DNA of 64,000 nt from Myroides odoratus DSM 2801 (GTDB lineage: Bacteria > Bacteroidota > Bacteroidia > Flavobacteriales > Flavobacteriaceae): positions 800,703-864,702 of the forward strand of contig NZ_CM001437.1 of NCBI RefSeq assembly GCF_000243275.1, read 5' to 3'. Position 1 is the stretch's first letter, and every line of letters begins with the position of its first letter. Positions 48,783 through 57,619 of the stretch are shown piece by piece. Both the position numbers and the translations under genes were made by a program. The notes under the pieces were generated by a model. That model saw only the letters and a program-made list of their open reading frames with translations. It made no database searches and was not told the DNA's origin.

Positions 48783-48917
48783 TATCACTAAAAACAAACC
48801 AACAACAAATCAAATAAGTTAAAAAAAGGAATATTTCATTTTTTATTTTTTTAAAAATATTTTTCCATATGTTTATTTTTATTAAATTTAACAATAAAAC
48901 CTTAAATATTTTTAATT

Positions 48918-49643
48918 ATGAAAAGATTTTTTTTACTCAGTTTTGCCTTGGTATTTTTATCTTGTGCGAAAGATGAACCTCTCACGAACGAGGGAAGTCT
49001 AGGAAATGAAATAACAACCGTTGACAATGGAATTGGATATCACTCTCCTTATAATTACACTAAACCTTCTTATATAGAACAAAATAATATCTCTTATATG
49101 TTTTATAACAATACCAATCTCATCTTTCAAGTTACTCCAAATTTTGCTCCAGCCTATTATCAATATTATAGTACTTCAACTGCGTATTATACAAATGCAA
49201 CAGAAATAAATATAGCCCCTAATGACAGTCGAATTTACACGTCTGTGGCTGCAGTTCCAACAATTCAAGTTTATCCTTGGGGATCAGATGATTATTTTGA
49301 TTTTCCAACAGGACCAGGAGACTTAGCGAAGAGAGGAAAGCTTTTTTACATTGATTTTACTGTTAATAATGAACCTAACAGTATAGGAACAGTAAAAATT
49401 CCTTTCCCTTATAATGTAAATAGCAGTAATGGTTTACCTTACCCTTGGAGACCTACAGGAATATCAGATAATGTTTTAAATGATGAACTAATTTATAACT
49501 ATATAACGCGAGAAGTATGTTCAACAATAAATCCTGAAAGGCCTATAAAAGATTTTTTTCGATTCACATATAATGATCGAAACTATATTGTAAAATCTGA
49601 CATAAGTGAGAATAAAGTTATTTTCACTCTGAACTACAACTAA
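48918..49643 (+). CDS. Lipoprotein of unknown function
   Basis: 241 residues. Lipobox MKRFFLLSFALVFLSCAKDE with the lipidated Cys at residue 16. The mature part is Asn/Tyr-rich and beta-prone (YNYTKPSYIEQNNISYMFYN; YYQYYSTSTAYYTNATEINI). No family recognised. A typical surface lipoprotein of Flavobacteriaceae. A terminator lies just after it. Confidence 0.6.
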   Translation: MKRFFLLSFALVFLSCAKDEPLTNEGSLGNEITTVDNGIGYHSPYNYTKPSYIEQNNISYMFYNNTNLIFQVTPNFAPAYYQYYSTSTAYYTNATEINIAPNDSRIYTSVAAVPTIQVYPWGSDDYFDFPTGPGDLAKRGKLFYIDFTVNNEPNSIGTVKIPFPYNVNSSNGLPYPWRPTGISDNVLNDELIYNYITREVCSTINPERPIKDFFRFTYNDRNYIVKSDISENKVIFTLNYN

Positions 49644-49660
49644 AAAAAATTTAGATCAAC

Positions 49661-49691
49661 AAAAAAGTCTTTGGATTCCCAAAGACTTTTT
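49661..49691. terminator. Bidirectional intrinsic terminator
   Basis: AAAAAAGTCTTTGG-ATTC-CCAAAGACTTTTT between the convergent lipoprotein and TlpA-like genes. Confidence 0.9.
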
Positions 49692-49694
49692 CTA

Positions 49695-50273
49695 TTATTT
49701 TGCTTGAATTAACTCATCCAATGTTACTCTAAATTTGGAGCTATTCCAATCTGCAGCTCTGAATTTTTTCACTACGATATTCCCGTGTTTATCTATGACA
49801 TAAGAAGCGGGTAACGAAGTAGAATACAAAGCCGCTGGTGGTCCATCTTGTTGAAAGTAACTCGGTAAGGTATATCCATGTTTCTCTTTAAACGCTTTTA
49901 CTTTCTCAGGAGTATCTGTTGTAACAAATAAAAAGACAACGCTATTTTTATAATCGTCATATAGGGCTTGAAAACTAGGTTTTTCTGCAATACAAGGAGG
50001 ACACCAAGTAGCCCAAAAATTCAGGATAACAACTTTTCCTTTTGTTTGGTTTATATCAAATACGCGACCTTCTTCATCTAATAAAGTCCAACCGTCCAAG
50101 CTTACTTGCTCAACATCTTCTTGCTTCTCTAAACTGGGACTCATCGCTATTAGTCGATTCACCCAAACCTTAAACGTTGTCCCCAATGGAGTGAATAACA
50201 GCACAAAAAGAATAAGGATAAAAACTAGATTGCCTATCCATCCTTTTTTCTTTTTTTCTCCTTTATTAAACAT
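49695..50273 (-). CDS. TlpA-like membrane-anchored thioredoxin
   Basis: 192 residues. One N-terminal membrane segment (WIGNLVFILILFVLLFTPLG), then a thioredoxin fold facing the periplasm with the redox motif WCPPC in VVILNFWATWCPPCIAEKPS and the cis-Pro region TSLPASYVIDKHGNIV. TlpA/ResA-type proteins reduce periplasmic disulfides, for example in cytochrome c maturation. Partner not indicated by neighbours. Confidence 0.85.
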   Translation of the reverse strand: MFNKGEKKKKGWIGNLVFILILFVLLFTPLGTTFKVWVNRLIAMSPSLEKQEDVEQVSLDGWTLLDEEGRVFDINQTKGKVVILNFWATWCPPCIAEKPSFQALYDDYKNSVVFLFVTTDTPEKVKAFKEKHGYTLPSYFQQDGPPAALYSTSLPASYVIDKHGNIVVKKFRAADWNSSKFRVTLDELIQAK

Positions 50274-50386
50274 ACCTAAATTTATTTAGCATAAATATAT
50301 AAAATTTACACCCATACTGCCAAATAAAAATTATTAATTTTATTTTTAATAATTTTTAACCTTTTTTATTTAATATATTCACAATA

Positions 50387-51703
50387 TTATTCCTTAAACA
50401 TATCATCAAAGGTAATTTCTTTCCTTCCTGGCAATACAATATTTAAAATAATACCAATAATGGAAGCCAAAGCCATCCCCTCAATAGACATTAAATCACC
50501 AATATGGATCGCTGCGCCCCCTATTCCAATGATTAAGATGACAGAAGAGATAATTAAATTGCGTTTTACTTTAAAATCTACATTATTCTCTACTAACATA
50601 CGCAAACCACTTGAAGCAATAATTCCAAACAACAAGATTGATACTCCGCCCATTACAGGAGAAGGAATAGTAGCTAACAAAGCTGTTATTTTTCCACAAA
50701 ATCCAAATAAAATAGCAAAACAAGCGGCTCCAATGAATACATAAATACTAAAAGCACGCGTGATGGCTAATACCCCAATATTTTCTCCATACGTTGTATT
50801 AGGTGGTCCGCCAATTAAAGACGCTAACATCGTAGCTACTCCATCTCCTAACATAGAACGATCTAGTCCTGGATCTTTGATTAAATCTTTATTGACTACT
50901 TTACTCAATACCAATTGATGTCCGATGTGTTCTGCGATAGGTACAATCGCCACAGGCAGCATCACAAATACGACGTATAAGGTTACAGTTGGTGTATAAT
51001 CTACGAAAGGAATGGTAAAATTAGGCACCTGAAACCAAGCAGCTTCCATCACGGGTGCAAAGTTGACAACTCCTATACTAGCTGAAAACACATATCCTCC
51101 AATAATTCCAACTAAAACGGGAATAACGCTCAAAAAACCTCTGGTAAAAATAGCTGCTATAATGGTTATAGCCAACGTAACTAAACCAATGGATACATAG
51201 GTAATATCATATTCATTTGATGGATTATTGGTAATCATACCAACAGCTGTACTCGCCAAGCCCAAACCAATCACCATAATCACAGGTCCCACTACAATAG
51301 GAGGCAATAATTTCATCAACCAATTGGTACCTGCTTTAGCAATTAAAAGCGCTACTAAGGAATATACCACACCTACCAAAAAGCTTCCTACTAAGAAACT
51401 TCCCACAGGTACATCATTTGTCGTTACTTGTTCCATTGCCTTAATAGCAATGATAGGATTAATAAAAGCGAAAGAAGATCCTAAATAAGAAGGGACTTTT
51501 CCTCTCGTAATGGCGATAAAAACCAGGGTACCTATTCCACTTGATATCAACGCAATGGCAGGGTCCATTTCCGTTAAGGTAGGGACTAATACCGTTGCTC
51601 CAAACATGGCAAATAGATGCTGAATACTCAACAATAACCATTGTCCTAATTTGGGTTTTTCATCAATAGCCAATACAATGTTTTGATCTGTACTTTCGTT
51701 CAT
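50387..51703 (-). CDS. uraA: Uracil permease (NCS2 family)
   Basis: 438 residues with about 14 membrane segments. NCS2 features are visible: HLFAMFGATVLVPTLTEMDP near the N-terminus (QH.FAM.gatvlVP), PSYLGSSFAFINPI, the central IPIAEHIGHQLVLSKVVNKD with the substrate-binding Glu, and GGPPNTTYGENIGVLAITR. The family imports uracil with protons. It stands alone between TlpA-like and MFS genes. Confidence 0.85.
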   Translation of the reverse strand: MNESTDQNIVLAIDEKPKLGQWLLLSIQHLFAMFGATVLVPTLTEMDPAIALISSGIGTLVFIAITRGKVPSYLGSSFAFINPIIAIKAMEQVTTNDVPVGSFLVGSFLVGVVYSLVALLIAKAGTNWLMKLLPPIVVGPVIMVIGLGLASTAVGMITNNPSNEYDITYVSIGLVTLAITIIAAIFTRGFLSVIPVLVGIIGGYVFSASIGVVNFAPVMEAAWFQVPNFTIPFVDYTPTVTLYVVFVMLPVAIVPIAEHIGHQLVLSKVVNKDLIKDPGLDRSMLGDGVATMLASLIGGPPNTTYGENIGVLAITRAFSIYVFIGAACFAILFGFCGKITALLATIPSPVMGGVSILLFGIIASSGLRMLVENNVDFKVKRNLIISSVILIIGIGGAAIHIGDLMSIEGMALASIIGIILNIVLPGRKEITFDDMFKE

Positions 51704-51779
51704 GTTGTTATTTATTTAAAAACAGGTACGAAAATAGAGCATTTTCACACAAAACGGAAACAATAACAACGTATACTTC

Positions 51780-53000
51780 TTATTTAGCAGTTCTACTTCT
51801 CGTTGTTGCATAAGTAGATAGCAATGCAAGAGATGCTAAAATCACAAGGGTAATAAAGAATCCGCCCCAATTATCGTTGTTGATAAAAAAGCCCGTTGAG
51901 CTTCCAATTAATGTAGAACCCATATAGTAAAAGAACCAATACAAAGCAGTCGCTGAACTTTTCGCCTTGCCTCCCAATTGAGTTACCACACGGCTAGCAA
52001 TGGTATGCCCGCTAAAAAAAGCAACCGTAAAAATGGTCAAGCCCAATAAGATGACTGTTAAATTCGCTATATACATCAGCCCTAATCCCAACAACAATAA
52101 TCCCAAGGCTAATAATAAGATATTTTTGGCTGCATAGCGATCGGATAAGCGCCCAGCAACTAAATTACCGACAATACCAAAAGCATACATCAAGAAAATT
52201 AAAGCAATAATATAATGAGGTAAACTATAGGGTGGTGCTTCTAATTTAAAGCCCAAATAATTATAAATACTGACGAAAGTTCCCATCAAACAAATCCCCA
52301 CTACATACATCGCTAAGATTTTTTTATTTCGAAAGATGCTTTGCATCTGACGCATTTTCTTATTGAATTTTACTTTTTGCGGTTGAAAAAATTGAGACTC
52401 CGGAAAGAGATAGTAAAATACAATGGCAATACTAAAAGCAAGCAAGCCAATGGTAAGCACTGCAATTTGCCAATTGAACCATCCACTGACTAAAGCGGCA
52501 ATAATACGCCCAAACATTCCTCCAAAAGTATTTCCGGCAAGATAAAAACTAATCGCCGTTCCGATGGATTTAGAATCGATTTCCTCAGCTAAATAAGCCA
52601 ACGTAACCGCTGATACTCCAGAGATACAAATCCCCTTTAAAAAGTTAATATTAATCAGTAGTGCAAAATCATATACAAAAACGGAGAGTAGCGTCAACAA
52701 GGTCGAAGTCACCAAAGAAAATAACATGATATCTTTACGAGGATAACGATCTGCAATAAAAGCAAACAATAGTAATCCAATAGCCATCCCAAAGGTAGAG
52801 GCTGAAACCAAATAGCTACTTTCAGCTGGGGTTACAGCAAAAAATTGCGTAATTTCTGACAAGAGTGGTTGGTAGTTATACAATTGGGCAAATACAGACA
52901 CGCCTATTAAAAAGATGCCCCATTTGATTCGCTTATAGCGCACACTACCTTTGACTGCTTTTTCTGCTTCGCTAAAGTCAATATAAGCGGTTGTTGCCAT
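51780..53000 (-). CDS. MFS transporter (YnfM-like)
   Basis: 406 residues with 12 predicted helices. MFS motif A occurs in the form FAFIADRYPRKDIMLFSLV and its half-repeat VAGRLSDRYAAKNILLLALG. The opening SVFAQLYNYQPLLSEITQFF followed by VTPAESSYLVSASTFGMAIG is typical of YnfM-type efflux pumps. It is divergent from a LysR-type regulator, so LysR control with an exported ligand is likely. Substrate unknown. Confidence 0.8.
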   Translation of the reverse strand: MATTAYIDFSEAEKAVKGSVRYKRIKWGIFLIGVSVFAQLYNYQPLLSEITQFFAVTPAESSYLVSASTFGMAIGLLLFAFIADRYPRKDIMLFSLVTSTLLTLLSVFVYDFALLININFLKGICISGVSAVTLAYLAEEIDSKSIGTAISFYLAGNTFGGMFGRIIAALVSGWFNWQIAVLTIGLLAFSIAIVFYYLFPESQFFQPQKVKFNKKMRQMQSIFRNKKILAMYVVGICLMGTFVSIYNYLGFKLEAPPYSLPHYIIALIFLMYAFGIVGNLVAGRLSDRYAAKNILLLALGLLLLGLGLMYIANLTVILLGLTIFTVAFFSGHTIASRVVTQLGGKAKSSATALYWFFYYMGSTLIGSSTGFFINNDNWGGFFITLVILASLALLSTYATTRSRTAK

Positions 53001-53039
53001 TTTTATCTTGATATTTGAAGTAAAGTTAAGCTTAAGTTC

Positions 53040-53047
53040 TAAATTTG
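53040..53047 (+). promoter_or_regulatory. Promoter -7 box of the LysR gene
   Basis: TAAATTTG in the 94-bp gap between the divergent MFS and LysR genes. Confidence 0.45.
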
Positions 53048-53073
53048 TAAAACGGTATTTTTCTATAACATCA

Positions 53074-53088
53074 ATCGATAAAACCGAT
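53074..53088. promoter_or_regulatory. LysR-type operator (T-N11-A)
   Basis: ATCGATAAAACCGAT is an interrupted palindrome ATCG-N7-CGAT and contains T-N11-A, the standard LTTR box. It lies 6 bp before the LysR start codon. Confidence 0.65.
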
Positions 53089-53094
53089 TAACCC

Positions 53095-53988
53095 ATGGAA
53101 CTAAGACAACTCAAATACTTTTTAAAAGCAAAAGAACTGCTCAACTTTACGGAAGCAGCAAAAGAGCTTTACATTACACAGAGCACTCTCTCTCAACAGA
53201 TTAAACAATTGGAAGATGAATTGGGTATTCCCCTATTTGATCGCATTGGTAAACGCGTTTCTATTACTGAAGCAGGGGAACTCTTTGCAACGTATGCAGA
53301 AAAGAGTATTCAAGCTTCCAATGATGGCAAACTCATCCTCGATGATTTAAAGCAAGTGAACACAGGTACATTGAGTATTGGTTTGACTTGGGGACTTAAA
53401 TCTATCGTTATTAATGCGTTTAAAAATTTCATCGCGCAATTTCCTAAAATTAAATTGCAAGTAACTTTTGGAACCACAACAGAATTAATTGATGCTTTGC
53501 TCAAACAAGAGATTGATTTTGCCTTGACGTTTTATGAAGGCAAACACAGCGATGAACTTGTGCACGAACCCATTATGAGTTCAGATATGGCCGTTATTGT
53601 AGCTGCAACGAGTCCTTTAGCAACGAAGGAGAGTATTGACCTAAAGGAAGTGGAGCAATTGACTTTAGCACTTCCTGTCAAAGGATTCAGTACCCGCGAC
53701 TTCTTAGATCGTCAATTTGAAAAATACAAAATTCACCCGAATGTAACTGTAGAAGTGAACTATACGGCTACAATTGTCGATTTAGTGCGTACAGGAGCTT
53801 TTCAAACGATTCTAACCCTAGCGACCGTACATGGCGAAAAAGATTTATGTGCCATCCCTATTCGAGGTAAAAACATGAGAAGAGAAGCGGTAACTTTGCG
53901 CTTAAAAGACAGCTACCAAAAGAAAGCAGCTATTTATTTTATTGATTTATTAAAAGCGGAGGATAAAGAGGAATATAATCAACTTTAG
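53095..53988 (+). CDS. LysR-family transcriptional regulator
   Basis: 297 residues. The N-terminal winged HTH reads MELRQLKYFLKAKELLNFTE, then AAKELYITQSTLSQQIKQLE and DELGIPLFDRIGKRVSITEA, a textbook LTTR. The rest is a periplasmic-binding-like effector domain starting near residue 90 (GTLSIGLTWGLKSIVINAF). It is CynR/CysB-like in layout and probably controls the divergent MFS pump. Confidence 0.9.
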   Translation: MELRQLKYFLKAKELLNFTEAAKELYITQSTLSQQIKQLEDELGIPLFDRIGKRVSITEAGELFATYAEKSIQASNDGKLILDDLKQVNTGTLSIGLTWGLKSIVINAFKNFIAQFPKIKLQVTFGTTTELIDALLKQEIDFALTFYEGKHSDELVHEPIMSSDMAVIVAATSPLATKESIDLKEVEQLTLALPVKGFSTRDFLDRQFEKYKIHPNVTVEVNYTATIVDLVRTGAFQTILTLATVHGEKDLCAIPIRGKNMRREAVTLRLKDSYQKKAAIYFIDLLKAEDKEEYNQL

Positions 53989-54117
53989 ATTGGAAAGAGG
54001 AAATTGGAAAGAAGATATTAGAAAGGGGATTAACTGATAACTGATAACCAATAACTGAAATTGGAGAGAGGAAAAGGGATTAACTTCTAACCCATAACTT
54101 TTAACCCATAACCAAGT
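53988..54117 (+). repeat. Low-complexity intergenic repeat
   Basis: Two imperfect units of about 55 bp (TTGGAAAGA...GGATTAACTGATAACTGATAACC; TTGGAGAGA...GGGATTAACTTC...AACCC) with internal AACTGATAAC and TAACCCATAAC repeats. Common in flavobacterial intergenic regions; no function is claimed. Confidence 0.7.
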
Positions 54118-54123
54118 AATAAT

Positions 54124-54157
54124 AAAAAAAGCGAAAGATAAAATCTTTCGCTTTTTT
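54124..54157. terminator. Bidirectional intrinsic terminator
   Basis: AAAAAAGCGAAAGAT-AAA-ATCTTTCGCTTTTTT between convergent LysR and acnA genes. Confidence 0.9.
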
Positions 54158-54287
54158 ATTTGATGTCAATATTGTTAGTTGAGAATCGGTTATTCAATCT
54201 CTCATTTCTCCTTTATCTCACAAATTTTATATTTGTTTTCGTGTTCGATGAATCTACACTGCGTTTCGATTTCCAATTTCCACTACG

Positions 54288-56549
54288 CTATTTACCAGCT
54301 GCAATTAAATTCAAAGCAGATCCTGCTTTAAACCAATTCACTTGACTCGCATTATAGGTATGATTGGTTGCAATTACATCTTTAGATCCGTCTGCATGAA
54401 CAAATTCTAAGTGTAATTGTTTCCCTGGAGCAAATTCAGTTAAGTCTAAGAAGTTGATGGTATCATCTTCTTGTACTTTGTCATAATCTGCTTCATTGGC
54501 AAACGTAAGGGCTAACATTCCTTGTTTTTTCAAGTTTGTTTCGTGAATACGAGCAAATGATTTCACCAATACTGCAGTAACCCCTAAATGACGAGGTTCC
54601 ATAGCTGCGTGTTCACGAGAAGATCCTTCTCCGTAGTTTTGGTCTCCCACAACAATAGAAGGGATTCCAGCTGCTTTATATGCGCGTTGTACAGCAGGTA
54701 CTGCATCATATGCGCCTGTCAATTGGTTTTTTACTTTATTCGTTAAGTGATTGAATGCATTTTCAGCACCAATCAACATGTTGTCTGAAATATTGTCTAA
54801 GTGTCCGCGGAAACGCAACCATGGACCTGCCATAGAGATGTGATCCGTTGTACATTTTCCAAAAGCTTTAATCAATAATTTAGCTCCTGTAATATTTTGT
54901 CCATTCCAAGGAGTAAACGGCTCTAACAACTGAAGACGACTAGATGTTGGAGAAACGATTACCTCAACACTTGAACCATCTGCGGCTGGTGCTTGGTATC
55001 CTGGATCTTCTACATCAAATCCTCTTGTTGGCAATTCATCTCCTGTCGGAGGTAATAATTTTACTTCTTGCCCTTCGTCATTGATTAATGTATCTGTAAT
55101 TGGATTGAATCCCAAATCTCCTGCAATAGCTAAAGCAGCTACCATTTCTGGAGAAGTAACGAAAGCATGAGTATTTGGATTCCCATCGGCGCGTTTAGAG
55201 AAGTTACGGTTGAACGAGTGTACAATTGTATTCTTTTCTCCCTTATCTGCTCCTTCGCGATCCCATTGTCCAATACAAGGTCCACAAGCATTTGTAAATA
55301 CTTTAGTTCCCATTTTTTCAAACGTCTCGATGATTCCATCACGTTCAATAGTATAGCGAATTTGCTCTGATCCAGGATTAATTCCAAATTCAGCTTTAGG
55401 TGTAATTCCATTTTTAACGGCTTGTTCTACAATCGAAGCTGCTCTTGACATATCTTCATACGAAGAGTTTGTACAAGATCCGATTAATCCCCATTCTACT
55501 TTTAATGGCCAACCATTCTTCTCTGCATCTTCTCTCATTTTTGATACAGGTGTTCCTCTATCTGGTGTGAAAGGTCCGTTGATATGTGGTTCTAATTCCG
55601 ATAAATTAATTTCGATTAATTGATCGAAGTATTTTTCTGGATTTGCGTATACTTCAGCATCTGCAGTTAAGTGCTCTGCTACTTTATCTGCTGCATCTAC
55701 TACGTCTTGACGTCCTGTAGCAGCCAAGTAACGGCGCATTGAATCGTCATATCCGAAAGTCGAAGTTGTCGCTCCGATTTCAGCTCCCATATTACAGATG
55801 GTTCCTTTTCCAGTACAAGACATCGATAAAGCTCCTTCTCCGAAGTATTCAACAATAGCTCCAGTTCCGCCTTTTACTGTAAGAATATCTGCTACTTTTA
55901 AAATCACATCTTTCGGTGCCGTCCATCCGTTTAATTTTCCGGTTAACTTCACTCCGATTAATTTTGGAAACTTCAATTCCCAAGCCATACCCGACATGAC
56001 GTCTACAGCATCCGCTCCTCCAACTCCGATCGCTAACATTCCCAATCCACCCGCGTTTACCGTATGTGAATCCGTTCCAATCATCAATCCTCCTGGGAAA
56101 GCATAATTTTCTAAAACAATTTGGTGGATAATTCCAGCTCCTGGTTTCCAGAATCCAATTCCATATTTATTTGATACAGAAGATAGAAAATTAAACACTT
56201 CTGAAGATTGTGTTTCTGCTACTTTTAAATCGGTTGCAGCTCCAACTTTTGCTTGAATCAAGTGGTCACAGTGTACCGTAGTAGGCACAGCTACCTTTTC
56301 TTTTCCAGCATGCATAAATTGCAATAACGCCATCTGTGCTGTTGCATCTTGACAAGCTACGCGATCCGGAGCGAAGTCTACATAATCATTTCCGCGTTCA
56401 AAGGTTTGCGTAGGCATTCCCTCCCATAAGTGTGTGTATAAAATTTTCTCTGTAAGTGTCAAAGGACGCCCAACTAATTCACGTGCTTTTGCCACGCGAT
56501 CTGGCATCTTTTCGTACACTTTTTTAATCATTTCGATATCAAAAGCCAT
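54288..56549 (-). CDS. acnA: Aconitate hydratase A
   Basis: 753 residues. Cluster Cys residues are visible in [15 protein letters not shown] and [16 protein letters not shown] (the C-x2-C pair that binds the [4Fe-4S] cluster). The C-terminal swivelling domain has [20 protein letters not shown], the substrate-binding Ser/Arg motif. Size and start ([20 protein letters not shown]) match the AcnA/mitochondrial-type aconitase. It isomerises citrate to isocitrate in the TCA cycle. The acnB gene lies 1 kb upstream with an OsmC-family gene between. Confidence 0.9.
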   Translation of the reverse strand: MAFDIEMIKKVYEKMPDRVAKARELVGRPLTLTEKILYTHLWEGMPTQTFERGNDYVDFAPDRVACQDATAQMALLQFMHAGKEKVAVPTTVHCDHLIQAKVGAATDLKVAETQSSEVFNFLSSVSNKYGIGFWKPGAGIIHQIVLENYAFPGGLMIGTDSHTVNAGGLGMLAIGVGGADAVDVMSGMAWELKFPKLIGVKLTGKLNGWTAPKDVILKVADILTVKGGTGAIVEYFGEGALSMSCTGKGTICNMGAEIGATTSTFGYDDSMRRYLAATGRQDVVDAADKVAEHLTADAEVYANPEKYFDQLIEINLSELEPHINGPFTPDRGTPVSKMREDAEKNGWPLKVEWGLIGSCTNSSYEDMSRAASIVEQAVKNGITPKAEFGINPGSEQIRYTIERDGIIETFEKMGTKVFTNACGPCIGQWDREGADKGEKNTIVHSFNRNFSKRADGNPNTHAFVTSPEMVAALAIAGDLGFNPITDTLINDEGQEVKLLPPTGDELPTRGFDVEDPGYQAPAADGSSVEVIVSPTSSRLQLLEPFTPWNGQNITGAKLLIKAFGKCTTDHISMAGPWLRFRGHLDNISDNMLIGAENAFNHLTNKVKNQLTGAYDAVPAVQRAYKAAGIPSIVVGDQNYGEGSSREHAAMEPRHLGVTAVLVKSFARIHETNLKKQGMLALTFANEADYDKVQEDDTINFLDLTEFAPGKQLHLEFVHADGSKDVIATNHTYNASQVNWFKAGSALNLIAAGK

Positions 56550-57065
56550 AATAACAATTCTTTTATTTATATGAATTAAAATTTCTAAACAATTTACAGT
56601 TTTTTACCTCTAATAAGTTCTATACAAATGTTAAAACACTGTATTTAAAATGATTCCACTTAGATGAATTAAATTTATAAAGGATACTTTAATGCAATGT
56701 TTAAGGATGATATCTCAAAAGGTGATTAGTTAAGTATTTTTTATAAATTTGTCTATCAATAGGTTGTGGTTATGTAGATTTAATTCTCAGCATTAATTCC
56801 TATCCTAACCTAGTAAATAAACGTTATATCCTGTTATATGAGAGCACTACTCTTAACAATTTTGTTCTTATGTAATATCCAACTATTACTTGGAAAGAGT
56901 GAAAGTGATAAATATAGATTTGCAAAACAAACTTTCAAGTCTCAAAATTATAAACTACATGATTATGTTCGATTTATTATAATATAAAAACGATCTATAC
57001 TACCATCTTCATCTCTTATTTCAACACTTAAACCAATATACACAACCTCGCTTAAGACATTTATT
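56550..57065. other. Intergenic region between acnA and the OsmC gene
   Basis: 516 bp with no supported gene. A plus-strand TAGATTTG box at 56916-56923 with TTG 22 bp upstream could drive the OsmC gene, giving a leader of about 135 nt. A second box TAAATTTG lies at 56745-56752. A short hydrophobic ORF near 56840-56920 is not convincing. Confidence 0.5.
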
Positions 57066-57530
57066 ATGTACAAACATCTTTTTAAAGCAACCCTAAATTG
57101 GATGGCTACCAACAAAGTGAAAGAGCAAAACATAAAGGTATATGCCAAAAGCCATACCATCAAAATAGAAGGAAAAGATATTTTATCTATTTCAGCAGCC
57201 AAAGCTTTTAAAGGAGATCCTGCGTTGCTAAATCCAGAAGATTTACTGTTAAGTGCCCTTACATCGTGTCATATGATGTCGTATTTATATATATGCCAAC
57301 AACACAATATAGAAGTGCTTGCTTATGAAGATAATTCGGAAGCTACATTGATACTAAATGCTGATGGTAGTGGACGTATAACCAAAGTAGTTTTAAATCC
57401 GATAGTACGCATCAAAGATGAATCGCAAAAAGAATTAGCCCTACAACTTCATATCCAAGCCAATAAACTTTGTTTTATTGCTAATTCTTGCAATTTTGAA
57501 ATAGAACATCAGGCACAATGCTTTAATTAA
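57066..57530 (+). CDS. OsmC-family protein
   Basis: 154 residues. OsmC/Ohr fold pattern: an N-terminal strand region, the helix LLNPEDLLLSALTSCHMMSY with the conserved Cys, and the second half (VVLNPIVRIKDESQKELALQ) with a C-terminal segment IANSCNFEIEHQAQCFN that contains the second Cys. The arrangement is closer to the OsmC-like/YhfA subgroup than to Ohr. These proteins reduce organic peroxides. It lies between the two aconitase genes, whose iron-sulfur clusters are sensitive to oxidation. Confidence 0.75.
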   Translation: MYKHLFKATLNWMATNKVKEQNIKVYAKSHTIKIEGKDILSISAAKAFKGDPALLNPEDLLLSALTSCHMMSYLYICQQHNIEVLAYEDNSEATLILNADGSGRITKVVLNPIVRIKDESQKELALQLHIQANKLCFIANSCNFEIEHQAQCFN

Positions 57531-57562
57531 AGTACATGTTTGATTAAAAGCTAATACACTAT

Positions 57563-57604
57563 AAAAAAACGAGGTAATCTACACAGACTACCTCGCTTTT
57601 TTTA
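57563..57604. terminator. Bidirectional intrinsic terminator
   Basis: AAAAAAACGAGGTAATC pairs with GACTACCTCGCTTTTTTT around TACACA, between the convergent OsmC and acnB genes. One A-C mismatch. Confidence 0.85.
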
Positions 57605-57619
57605 TAAATACTATTCTAA